This document shows positions 39,238-51,700 of a stretch of 64,000 nt of DNA, in pieces. A program made the translations under genes and the position numbers. How positions within the stretch are numbered: position 1 is the first letter of the stretch; each line of letters opens with the position of its first letter. The notes below the pieces were generated by a model that saw only the letters and a program-made list of their open reading frames with translations, was not told where the DNA came from and did no database searches. This DNA comes from Rotaria sordida (taxonomy: Eukaryota; Rotifera; Eurotatoria; Philodinida; Philodinidae), in assembly GCA_905250125.1 (NCBI GenBank), contig CAJNOL010000015.1, positions 152,791-216,790 on the forward strand. Direction: 5' to 3'.

Positions 39238-40392
39238 ATGTATGTCTATATATATATATATATATATGCAATCAATTAAAAAGCCAGAAAAAAAATATAC
39301 ATATAATTAAATATTGTGTTTTCTTTTACTCATCAGATAATATGAAATAATTTAATTGAAGTTTATTTGCATTTTGTTTTACTCTTTGGCAAACATAGTT
39401 GATCTCTGCTCTTTTTTCTTTTCCTCAATAAGATCAATATCAAATGGGAATGTTAATGTTGATTCTTGCAATATTTTTCCATTAGTTGAAGTTGAGTATG
39501 TGTAATTGATACTCAACCTGATGTATTACCGCCTGTAGATAATCTATCGGTTGTATTATCTTTAGGCAAGATATTTGACTGAAAGTTATTTTTTTCCTTC
39601 GATAGAATCCATCTGGTTGATGTTTTAAACATGAACAACATGTATTTATCTGTTTTATTGATATAGAAGATGATGTAATCGATTATTCATTTAGTAGATT
39701 ATTCATTTTGATATATCTTTAGTCTCATTGATTTACTATTTCAGATGAATGAAGAAATTTTTTTTCTTGATAACTAATGGTAGAGGATTTACGCTTATGC
39801 TGAATAGTTTTTGTCGTTATTCTCATCAAATCAATGAGATGATCATCATATGGAAATCAAAATTTAAAAAGAATAATAAAAAAATAGAGAGAAAAGAATA
39901 AAATATTGTCATAAACAATTGTGAAAATGATATATTCTTTAGTTTAAGAGGTGTTTTTTTTCTATTGAAATTTGAAGAAAATAAACACAAATTGGAATAT
40001 ACCTTTGTTATCAAATTCAATGTAGTATATTTCATCTAGATGACAATAATCTTTATTATGTTTGTCGTAGTTTGTTATCTATATTGTTATTAAGTACAAT
40101 CAATTGGATAAATAGATTCTCCCATATATAGGAAATAAAGTCTAACAATCAAAAAGAAACTAAATCATGAGGGTAAAAATTGCAATTAATCACTTTCATC
40201 AAAGATACCGAGCAAGACTATCGAGATCAAAAAGACTGGGTATCTTATCTAGACAAAAAGAGGAGCACACAAAAGATTGCCATGAAAAGCGGTACTGAGC
40301 AAAAAAAGAAACAATTTTAACGAAAAAAGCTTGTTTAAATGATGACAAAAAAAAAAATAAATGCCCGAAGAAATTTTGGCTCCAATTTGATA
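39238..40392. other. Tail-to-tail intergenic region
   Basis: 1155 bp between the ARHGAP6 stop (+) and the MCEE stop (-). It contains a TA run at 39245-39266 and AT-rich unique DNA; nothing else was identified. Confidence 0.6.
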
Positions 40393-42267
40393 TTACGCTT
40401 GTTCTAGTTCAATAAGTATTCCATCACAATCTTTTGGATGAAGAAACATAACTGGTTTACCATGAGCGCCAATTTCAATCTTATCATTAAGTGTTCGAAT
40501 ATGTTGTTCTCGAATTTCTTTTATTGCAGCTTCAAGATTATCAACCTGGAAGAAAAAAGTTAAATACAGCATATGAATAAAAACACAGTTTTTTTGAAAT
40601 ATACTTCAATACAAATATGGTGAATTCCACCGCTATGATTCTTTTTTAAGAAATTTGCAACTGGACTGTCATCACCAAGTGGATGTACAAGCTTAAAAAT
40701 GAGTAATTTTGGTGGTTTTTTAAAAAAATATTTACTATAATATTAATTATTGACTTACTTCTATTTTCATATTATCTAGTTCAACAAAAACTGTATAAAC
40801 ACCATCTTCTTTTTGTGGTACAGCTCCACTAACTGATTTTGCCTGAAGAATATTTTTAAAAAAACTACTTGCTTGATCTAAATTTATATTTTAAGAATAT
40901 ATATATACATCAAGAAAAATAAAATCGATGTATTCAATGCAATTTTATCTTGAACTAAAGCCTATAAACACTCAAAATATTATATGTACAATTTAAGCTT
41001 AAAAATTTGTTGTCATATATTAGTATTGAAGCAGTAGATTGATTTACTTTTACTTTTTCACAAAGAATTTATAAAATTCTTATCTGATTGATTTGTAAGG
41101 CTGGAATTTCGGCGTGAGCCTAAATTGATCTCATTCATCCCTATAAAAAGCCTTATTTCTTTAATTAGTTGCTACATTTCGTAATATTCAGCAGAACACC
41201 CTAGTGTTGACAAGGGTACCACCCAAGGCGGTACCGCAGTAATTACTTAGGATGTGTTGAGACTAGACGAAACCTAAAATGATTCTTCTTCATGCGTTGC
41301 TCTTTTAGAGTTATAATCGTTATAATGGATGTTTTTATCTTTGACATGATATTTATAAAAAAAATCCGGACGAACGGATTTACGGCCTAAAACTTTACTC
41401 ATAGACAGTTTTTGAAGTCATTAGAATTTCCTAAAAGAAACTCAGCCAAAAATAGTAGTCTCTTCTCGAGATATCAATTCTACACAAGAACTAGATTTTG
41501 GAATGTCATATTTCTTTTTTGTGAATTTGATATCTAGAGAAGAGATCATTCTTTTTAATAGATTATACTAACTTCAAGAGCTGTCTATAGCTAAAGTTTT
41601 AGGCTTTAATTCATTTATCCGATTTTTTTTAAATAAATACTATATCAAAAGTAAAAAAACCAGTGTAACGGCCATAACTCCAAAAGATCAGCGCATTGGA
41701 AAGAATTCTTCTCGATTTCTTCTAGTCTCAACCGGTCCTACGTAATGACTGGGATCTCATCTCGAATGCGAAGTATCACCGCGGGTAATTTCTTCATCAG
41801 CATTACGCTATCTTGCTGAGTAGTACGTCTTAATGAAAATACATACTGCTCATCACTACAGAATGTAGCAACTGATTAAAGAAATAAGTTTTTTCTTATA
41901 GAGATTAATGAGGCCAATTTAAGCCTGAGTCGAAAATTTCTTAGGCTGAAATTTCTGTAAACAATTGTTTTACCTAAATCAGGAACAGCAACAGCTATAT
42001 GATTGAGTTTACCAAGTTTCCACAAACCACTAGGTACATTTGCTGAGACCTATAGTAAATATTAAAATAGAAAAAAAAGCCTTCAAGGTTAATCCTTTAT
42101 ATTACTTACAGGTGATTTGTCTGCGTTTGATGTGCTGGAACGAATATTAGTCAACATCATTGTTGGACGAATAATTCGAGGAAAAATCTAGAGAACAAAA
42201 AACAAAGGTAAGTCTTAATTTTAAATTATTTAAAAAAAATTAGCACCTGTCGAATATTATTAAGCAT
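40393..42267 (-). CDS. MCEE: Methylmalonyl-CoA epimerase
   Basis: Six exons (minus): 42267-42247, 42187-42110, 42049-41974, 40877-40759, 40691-40605 and 40545-40393; 177 aa (human 176). The enzyme interconverts (2R)- and (2S)-methylmalonyl-CoA in the mitochondrial propionyl-CoA pathway. The N terminus (MLNNIRQIFPRIIRPTMM...) is basic with no acids for over 20 residues, fitting a mitochondrial presequence. Metal-binding positions of the vicinal-oxygen-chelate fold are kept: H50 in KLNHIAVAVPDL, the His of GGIHHICIEVD (122-123) and E173 in ILIELEQA. GAHGKPVMFLHPKDC matches the human enzyme almost exactly. The ATG lies 14 bp after an acceptor (TTATTTCAG), 493 bp downstream of the TBCK stop. Intron 3 contains a foldback element. 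Confidence 0.95.
41097..41960. mobile_element. Foldback element, about 860 bp, in MCEE intron 3
   Basis: Imperfect palindrome over its whole length. The left end (GGAATTTCGGCGTGAGCCTA) pairs with the right end (TAAGCCTGAGTCGAAAATTT). The middle arms GTTGAGACTAGACGAAACC and TCGATTTCTTCTAGTCTCAAC pair, as do the inner arms TCTTCTCGAGATATCAATTC and GAATTTGATATCTAGAGAAG. The centre is near 41510. There is no ORF. A half copy lies in the CPTP intron (3690-3905). Confidence 0.8.
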
Positions 42268-42760
42268 TCTCGTTGTATTAATCTGAAATAAGTCAACAAA
42301 AAAAAAAAAAAGAATGATAATAGATTATAAAATATTTTGTCCTGTTATTTCAATCATTTAATAGAAATTGACATGTACCTATTGCATGCTTATTCAACGT
42401 ATGTATAATGCGGCCGGTCCTTTTTCTTTCCTCTATTTATACAATTAAGAATTTCTGATCAAAGTTCAATGGAATAGAAAAAAAAACGAAAGATATTTAA
42501 TATAATTCTTAAATAAAAGTTAAATTTTGTCTAACAAACTGATCTGGTCGGTCAATTACAAGAAAATATCTAACACAAGAAAAACAAGATTAATTATTTT
42601 GATAATTATGTGCTCATATTGCACCGGCTCAAGTCATTCAAATGCAATAAAATAAAAGAAGAAAACAAAAGAAAATCTTTGAAAAATAGATGTAAAAAAA
42701 GCAAACAAACAAACAAACAAACAAACAACCAACCAAAATAAGAAATTTTATCATTCATTT
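42268..42760 (-). other. Spacer between TBCK and MCEE
   Basis: 493 bp. It contains a (CAAA)n array at 42702-42736 close after the TBCK stop. A splice acceptor (minus-strand TTATTTCAG, 42282-42290) lies just before the MCEE ATG. No donor exon for it is evident. Confidence 0.45.
42702..42736. repeat. (CAAA)n microsatellite
   Basis: Seven or more CAAA units grading into CCAA, in the TBCK 3' flank. Confidence 0.9.
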
Positions 42761-45700
42761 TTAAGGCAAATCAGATGGTGTTGGTACATAAAGCATTCCA
42801 GTTGTTTTAAAAACATCAATGCCTTTATGTAATAAACATACACGTGTATAATTATTTGTAATTAAATTATTTGTAAAATCAACTGTTTGTTTATGATTTT
42901 TATTACCAATAACAACTTTAACTAATGAACGATGTTGATCAAGTATATGTTGTAAACGATTATCAATTATACGATCTTGATTATCAAATGCTTTTTCATA
43001 TGATATATTAATACTTGATGGTAATGCTGCTTTCATATATTCATCTAATGAACGAATATCTATAAGAAGAAGTTTGGATGTTTTTAAACTTGCTGTTGGA
43101 GCTTTAAGATCATTTAATTCAACAATATCATTTGCAGATATTCGTGGACAACGTTCAGATTTTAGATCAGAGAATGGAAATGGATCCATATCCTAAATTT
43201 GAACAACAAAAAACAAAAATTCAAGAAAAACAAGAAGAATTTATACAATTGATCATACAAGATCATTATTTATTGGATAATTTGTTATATCACTTGCATG
43301 TTCTCGATAAGTACATGAACGGGGAGTTGCAACGAATATATCAATTGAATCACGAATACAACGTTCAATATCGATTTCTAAAAAAAAAACAAAAAAGAGA
43401 TTATCGAAAAGTAATTTGACAAAATGTTCATGCATTTTTCAGTCTATTGCTGCAAAAAAACGTCAATTTTCTCCGTTCAAACCTAATTTTCGTGCCTCTA
43501 AAAGGTCGGCTTATAACATCTAACACCATTCGGAAACAATATAAAATTTTGATTCAAATTCAATGTTTTCAAATTTCTGCAGACTCTTTTTTAAGAGATT
43601 GAAAAATGAATAAACATTTTGTCAAATTATATTTCGAAAATACGTTAGTATTATTTAAAAGAAAAAAACAAAAATCAAACCTGGTAATTCAGAAAATAAT
43701 AAAATACATTCATTAAAATCAGCTTTTAATAGAAGTGGTTTAAGTTGTGTTAATATAGCCACACCAATACAAAGTGGAAATGATGAACTACCAAGTAAAA
43801 GCATATCCCATAGATGAAAGATTTTATTTAGTGGAAATACATCTAAATTTAATGAACCAATATAATAAACAAAAAATAGTTCAACAAATAAAAAAAAATA
43901 TTAATACAAATTTAATTTAGTGTCATGAAGTTTTCTTTTCAATTAAGAGAATTAATTAATTTTACGCTCTAGAGGATAAATAAAACGTTTGTTTATATCA
44001 CTTGTAATTAAATAACCAGAGATGAAATCAGTTTGCAATTTTTGTTTTTGGAACCGAACCGATCGTATTTCAGCAATCAACACTTAATGATACGTTGAGT
44101 TTTTTTTTATTCTAATATCTACGCCAGGATTAACGCGAGATGGCTATAAGCTCAATAATTCGACAATAGAAACAGCTAGCGACCTGAGATTTTCAGCAAT
44201 TGAAAGAGAGAACTCAGGATGTTTTATTTTGTCTGATACTATATAAGACACAGTTATTTTTGAAACGCATTATCTTTTGCAACATGTTTTTAAAAATGTA
44301 TGGAAACAGTATTGATTTTTAGGAAATTTTCTCACTTTTTACCGAAATTTCTTTTCAATGGAACACCGTTATGTTTTGCGGAAGCGATGGGCTTTAAAAA
44401 AATTTTGTCATATATATTATCAGACAAAAGAACATTCGGTTTTCTTCTTTTTCGATTGCTTAAAACCACAGATCGCTAGCTGTTGCCATTATTGAGTTAT
44501 TGAGCTTACAACCATTTCGTTTGAATTCTAGAGCAGACATTACTCTTATTATCAATCTCAAAATAAATCTATACATTCCTGTAAAAAAAAAGTGTGAAAT
44601 AATAAACCTTCACTATCCGTTTATTAATCTACACCTGTTTGTTTCACAGTGATATCACAAAAAAAATTTGAATCTTCTTTTATGAGAAAATTTTCATATG
44701 TTTTTATCAATTTTCTTTTGTAATATTTGACAAATTAATAGATATTATATTTAATTTAAACTTACGTGCAAAAACAGTTAAAAACCATGGAATAGCATAA
44801 AGATCTGGAATAAATCCGATTGTTTCCAATCGATTTGATAAATCTGGATGATGGAATGCAATTACATGTGAAAAAACAACCAAATATTCTATAATAGAAT
44901 AAATAATTCCGTTTCATTCTTTTTTCTTTTAACAATTTTCTTTACCATTAATAATTAATGAATTATCTTTTAGAAAAAAATTATTTAAATATTTTGGAAT
45001 AAATGCTGTTAGTGAAGCATAAGCAAGTGCTTCATTATTAAAATTTAGATAAACAAATGGTGCACATAATGAATCAAGACCTTGCCAATATACTAAATTT
45101 GAATGGCTTGCTATCCAAGCCTGTAAGCAAAGAAAAAACATAATAATTGAAGGATGAGGTACATAAGAATCAGTTTTGGTCCACTTAATTTTTTTGCTCA
45201 GAAAGGAACGTATAAAATGACCAGATTTTGTAGTGCTTGAACTAGCAAATTTAACCGTGTATAAATATTGTCGTAGAGTTTAGAATTATGAGTACTTATG
45301 CTACTTTACACACTTGACCATCACATTTCTTCTTGTTGTGAGCTAAGAGAATAGATGCTTCTTTTGAGATGGAATTACAAGTTAATGAGCTCACTCATTA
45401 TGTGATCCGTAGAGCTATATTTTGGTATCAAAACATTATATAAATGATTTTTGGTTGAGTGGAATAGAATGCTGAAGCAACCCAAATCGATGTTTTTTTA
45501 GCCACTAGTCGATCTTGAGGGCCTAATATCTCAGAAAATAACAATGAACATATTACTAAAATTTCATTGCTAATAGCATACATGATGAGCTACAAGAAAT
45601 ATTTATACATTATTAGATTTGTCAGCTCAAGCGTTAAAAAAAATCTGGTTATTATTATGTTCCTTTCTGAGAAATAATTAAGTAGGCTAAAACTGGTCTT

Positions 45701-48700
45701 TATGCACTTCCGTCCTCGAAAATAAAAAAAAATAATTACTTTTAAAACATTTTTCATTTTTCTATGACCTTCAGGTGATGATAAAAGTTCATCATATTGA
45801 TGACAACGTGGAATATCAACTTCTATTTGACGTATTACTGTTGGTGTTGTATTATCTTTATCAATTCGATTATAAACATCATTTACATTACCCTAGAAAA
45901 CAATAAATTTTAAAGATTTTTGTTTTTTGAATATTAAACTCATACAGAAACATCAAGTAAAGCTGCCCAAATATATGCACGATAAAGTGGTGGAATATCT
46001 TTTCGTGCTTCTGTATATAATCGTTGTTTTTGATATGGATATGATGAAAGAAGACGTTCAAATAAAATTAAACGATGAAACTAAATTAATAAAGAAGAAT
46101 TTCGAAATCTTTTTTTTTGTTTAATATTAAAATTTTCATTTATTTTTACTTGATATTCAAAATCATGTTCACGAACAGCTAATGGTTGTCGTTCAATCAT
46201 TTTATCAAGTTCTTCTTGACGTTTATCAAATTCTGGATCACTAATAATTAAAAGAAAAAAAAAGAATTGTTTTGTTTTTTTGTGAAATTTCGTTCTTTTT
46301 TGTTGGCCTATTACCCTCCTTCAAGAAGTGGATGAAGTATTTCAATAGGCATATCATTAAAACGATTTTCAAGTTCTTTTAATGAAAGTTTATATGATGC
46401 ATCATCAAATAAAGTATTTACATCACGTTGAAGTCCATATACATCACCATGATCAGTAACAAATCTAATCAATAAGTAAACAAAAAGATAATTTTTTTTC
46501 GTTTTTCAAAACAAATTTCTCTCTTACTTTGATATTTTACTAATTGATGGTGATATTTTAATAAGACCAGCACTTTTTAATACAGCTGTTAAATCACCAC
46601 CTGCTAATTTCCATAAATAATAAATTTGATCAATTGTTCGACATCGAAATGGACTAGCTGAATAATAAGAAAGAGAAAAGTTTTTCTTTCTTACTTTTAC
46701 AAGAAGAAAATAAATACTAACAATCAAGATTTTTAAAATCAGCTAAGTCTAAATTATGATCAAGAATAGGGGTAATACCATCAAATAATGTCAATTGAAA
46801 TGAACGTGGAATAGGTGAAATATATGGTTTACTACCAAGTTCTTGCAGAAGTTCCATAAATGTTGGCCTATTAGAACAAATAAAAAATATATAAAATTTA
46901 CTTAAATGTAAATTCTATTGTCAAGAATAGAGATATCCCATGTAAAAATTTTTACTAATTTAACGAAACTTTGTGACGTGAAAATTCGTTAAAAAATTAA
47001 TGATCGAAAATGTTACAATTTTGATCATGAAAACGCGTTAAAAGTGCGCAAAATTAACGCGTTTTCAAATTCTAACGATCTTTTTCTTTTGGCTAGATCA
47101 GCAAATTTTTAATGATTCTTCACACGTGAATTTATCGAAAAACTCGTTAAATACGAAAGCTAATTAATATGTTATCCATCAGAATTTTTCATACATTCTT
47201 ATTTACTGCAAGTATGATGAACTTCCTTCAATAATCAATATCTTGGTTAGTTGCACTCGTCTGAAGAGAAAAATCCAGCTAATCAATTCAACATTGGATG
47301 TACTTTCTAATAAGATGCTTCAGAAAGCATTCTTATCACTATAAATATTTCGTAATAGGTAGCAAAACCAACGAGAAAGTACAATATATTTTTTTATATT
47401 GTCGATATCTTGAAACTGAAACTATTTATGGCTTTACTTACTACAATTTTGCATTGTTATATGTACCAAAAACGTATTTCATAGTCGACAGAAATGATAA
47501 GACTATTACTGGTTTAANNNNNNNNNNNNNNNNNNNNNNNNNNNNNNNNNNNNNNNNNNNNNNNNNNNNNNNNNNNNNNNNNNNNNNNNNNNNNNNNNNN
47601 NNNNNNNNNNNNNNNNNAAAGCGTGAAAAATCTAATGCATTTACACGAGTTTTCGGAATATAACGAAAGTTCATGAAATTTTCTTCGTGAAATTTCGTTA
47701 ATTTGTCTTTTAATGCATTTTTTTGCGTTTATTTGAAGAATCATTTCGTTACATACCTTTTTATTTTTACATGGGATGTACGAAGTTACTCTATCCCACA
47801 CATCTCAAAAAATAACAGGTGAGCCAGATTAAACGACTGCATTTTGCATTTCAATTTTCCATCACTTAATACGTTGTATTAAAAAAACAAAATATGTTAC
47901 AAGGTGCAGCGTGAAAAACTGTACAATCTACAAAGTAAAGCTCATTTTAATTGTGCACTTTTTGTTCTCAAAAAAAACAAAATTCTGTGCGACTGATTTT
48001 CGACGTTGTGAAAAGATCATCCTTTTTCTACGGGAATAATTCATTTCATCTTTTCATCACCTAATACATTCTATTAAAAAAAATAAAATATACCACAAGA
48101 TGCAGCATGAAAAGCTCAACAATTTACAAAGAAGTATTTATTTGTTAAAATTGTTCAAGTAGTTGCAAAGATATATTGATAGGAAAAATGCCACGAACTT
48201 TGTTCCCATGTATTATTTTGCTATTTATCACTTTTAGAATCTACCAACTAGAGTTCGACGGTTTCAAAAAACTGGAATCGAGAACCAAATCGGAACCGTT
48301 AAATCATCGGATAGATACAAAGATTCTTAAATCTATATCGAGAAATCTTCTTTTTTCTTTATTCTTGAGATTGAAGACTTCAGAATACACTTATAATATT
48401 GTTTTGCTTAAATACTGAAATATGTGGCGCCTTTAATCTCAAAAACTTTAATAGTGAAAACTTCTCAAAATAGATTTAAAGTTTTCATCTGATGATTTAA
48501 CGGTTTCTATTTCACGTAATATTTTAGAAACCAAAGTCGGGGCCGCCGAACAACCTTCAACTAAAGTAGGATTAAAGTAGAAAGAGATAAAAACTTTGTA
48601 GGATAGGGTAGGGGGTTAGAAAATTTATGTTTCAGTCAATGTATAGGATGCGGTAAAAGCTTACTCTGCAATCTCTAACCAAGAATAAACACTCTTTTTC

Positions 48701-51700
48701 TTGTTGATATTAAACAATGTCTTGAAATCTGTTTCTTTTTCTTTATCATTCGATGTTTCTAAGAATCAGAATGTGATATGTTATTTCATTTTGTATTTTA
48801 TCTAGAAGTAATATTGAGACACTTAAAATAAAGACTTTCTGCACAACTAGAAATATTCTAATACTTTAAAATTTTTGGAGATATGTTATATTAGTAGTAA
48901 TACAAACTATTGATGCTCGTCAAGTTTTGAAAGTATTAGTTTTGTTATTATGTCCCACGCCATTACCAGATTAGATTGAAATCGATGAACAGATTAGAAA
49001 AACGCAAGATGTTTGAGTTTTCGAACAATTATATCGTAAAATCTCTACTGATGATCATCTCCTAATTATGAACAATCTCAAACCCGAGCGAGCAATTTTT
49101 GATGAAAATAATACTCCGTAATGTGAGTAACTTTGTATGATCTCTCTTGGTATTAGAAGCTCTCAACTGTGCACATATATGCAATGTTTTTTCTGTGACT
49201 TCTTTTTATTGCTTATCATCTATTTCTTATAAATATTTTATGTATGATTCGACTGTTCTAAGTGTAAAGAAAAGAATGACATCATGATACAAGATTACTT
49301 TGCAAGAAAAAGTTGAATTTAAAACAAGACTAGGTGTGAAAGCAGATATTCTGAAACAAATCTTTCATTTTACAACAAACTATGTATCAACTCTCTAAAT
49401 TGAACATTTTTGAATATTTTCGATGATGTTCACAATCGAAAAATTTTACTCCACAACAAACTTTTAGATTATTTTTAATCTCTTTGATAATTCTTAATTT
49501 TAATTTACTGCATTATTTGTCTTTCATTTGACTATCATTAATATATTGATTACGTTTGTTTTTTTTTTTGTTTATATCAAAAAACCAACTAACCTATCTT
49601 GAACATGAACATTCAAACATTTTCTAATAATAGGTAAAAAAAATTGTGTTATATTTCTTTTTAAACTTTCATGTTGATCAAGTGCATTTTGTCGTAATAA
49701 AATATCTAATGCACTTCGTACATTTAATTTTAAACATCGAACACTTGCTGACACTGGTACAGATACTGGTTGTTTTCCATATAATCGATGACCCTAAATA
49801 AATAAAAAACTTTAGTTCTCTCTTAATCTATTATCATAGATTATCTTACTAAACATAATTCAAGAAGGATAATACCAAATGACCAAATACAACTTTTAGC
49901 ATTAGCTGGATCATCAATTTCAGCTTCATGAGGACTACTACTAGCTTTTACAAAAGCTTTAAATGTTAAATCAAGTGCAAAACATTCAGGGGCTAAATAA
50001 TATGGATCACTAAAAATGAAACATCCGATTCATATTAACAATAAAATTTTCAGCAATGAAACATACCCAATAGGAAACGAAACACATGTACCATATTGTG
50101 TCATATGCCAGAGACCATAGTTTTGTATTTTAACTATTTGATCCTAAATTAATGAATAGATAAAAAAACCAATGAAAGATTCTTTTAAAAACAATTTTGT
50201 TTTTTCTTTTTACTGATTGTGTTAATCGAATATTTTTTAAAGATATATTTCTTGCATATAATTGTTTTTCTTGTAAATAAATTAATGCATAAAGTATTTG
50301 ATGTGACCATCGTTGAATTTGTTCAATACTTAATAATTGTTTTTCATTTAGTATACATTCCAAATTCCTTTCATAATATTCACTAACAACAAGTAATCGT
50401 TCTAAAAAAACAAAAAAAAAAAATCTTCAACATAAATATGATCTTAAGTTTATTCTTTTTAGAGATGTACACGGCAAGTTTGTTTCATACCCTGACTAGA
50501 GATATGCGAGCATGGTTCTTGATTACTTTCAAGAGTGGTAGAAGCTACAATTTCGCAGACTGTGAAACAGAGAAAGAGTTGTCTTCCAGAACTCGGCAAA
50601 CAATTTTCGCCAACGCAGAGCAAAAAGTAGGAAGAGCTAGCACCTTCAGTTCCTCCCTTATAGAGATTTATGGGTGCGAGACCAAAATTTGAAAGTTTGC
50701 GAGGGTCGAGATCAGAACTACGAGAAAAAAGTGGTCCGAATTGGAGCTAAAGATTACAATTAAATATTCTATGATTTTCAACATCAAAAAACAGGTATTG
50801 AAGAAGTTTTTTAAATATGATGCGAATAAATTTTGGAATAGTCTTCTCTAGACCACGATCCGAAAAACTAAAATTAGTGGAAGTGAGACCACTAAAAAAG
50901 TTGCTAGGATCGGAACTATCAAAACTAGGTCCTGCACATTAGAGATGTGCACCGCTCAAGCAGGTGTGCAATGTAGATGCGGAGCGATCACACCGCTTTT
51001 CAATTTTATGAGTGGGACTGGTGCGGCACGGCCTTCCTCACCTCCTTTACTGCCTGAGCGACCGCATAACCTTAATTGGACCATGCTGTAAGGAATTATG
51101 TTTTGAAGTTGAAACTGACAAACCCAGGGCGAGTTTAATACCTTATAGCAACATTGGTGTCCTTTTTTCTATTAAATAATAATAATAAATAGCGAAACAT
51201 GAACTTCGTACCCATACTTGATATAAATATCATTTTAAAATTCTACAATGGATGAATTTTGATTAACAAAATATGTTTTATTTTATAGTAGGTGTTCTAT
51301 GAAGCCATTTATACATTGTTTCTTTGTTTCTATTACTTCTTTCGTTACACATACTGCTTACATACATACATTGTTGACTTCAACTTCTTGTGTTTTCATC
51401 ATATTTCATCATTTTATTTATTTGCACCTTTGTCGTATATCCCTCTTGACTACAAACTTAATCTGTGACTGTATTGGTTGATATATTACACCATTAACCT
51501 CCTAGATACCGATAATTCTTGTATTCTTTACGAAGGCAGAGATAAATAAAAAAGATTACTTTCTTTCTCTTTCGTTCTGTCACTCTCAATCTGCTTTATG
51601 CATGTTCTGTACTTTATCATATATATCGCATGGGTTTGTGCTGTCGTCTTGCTATTCCTTCTCTATGATGTAATAAAAGAGCCATCTTCTATACTAGTAT

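Noticed and set aside
47298-47801. ORFs of 77-121 aa crossing the N gap
   Set aside because: The open frame exists only because N codons are read through.
50438-50692. 84-aa plus ORF near TBCK exon 2
   Set aside because: It lies mostly inside the TAGAGATG-ended element and does not resemble a transposase.
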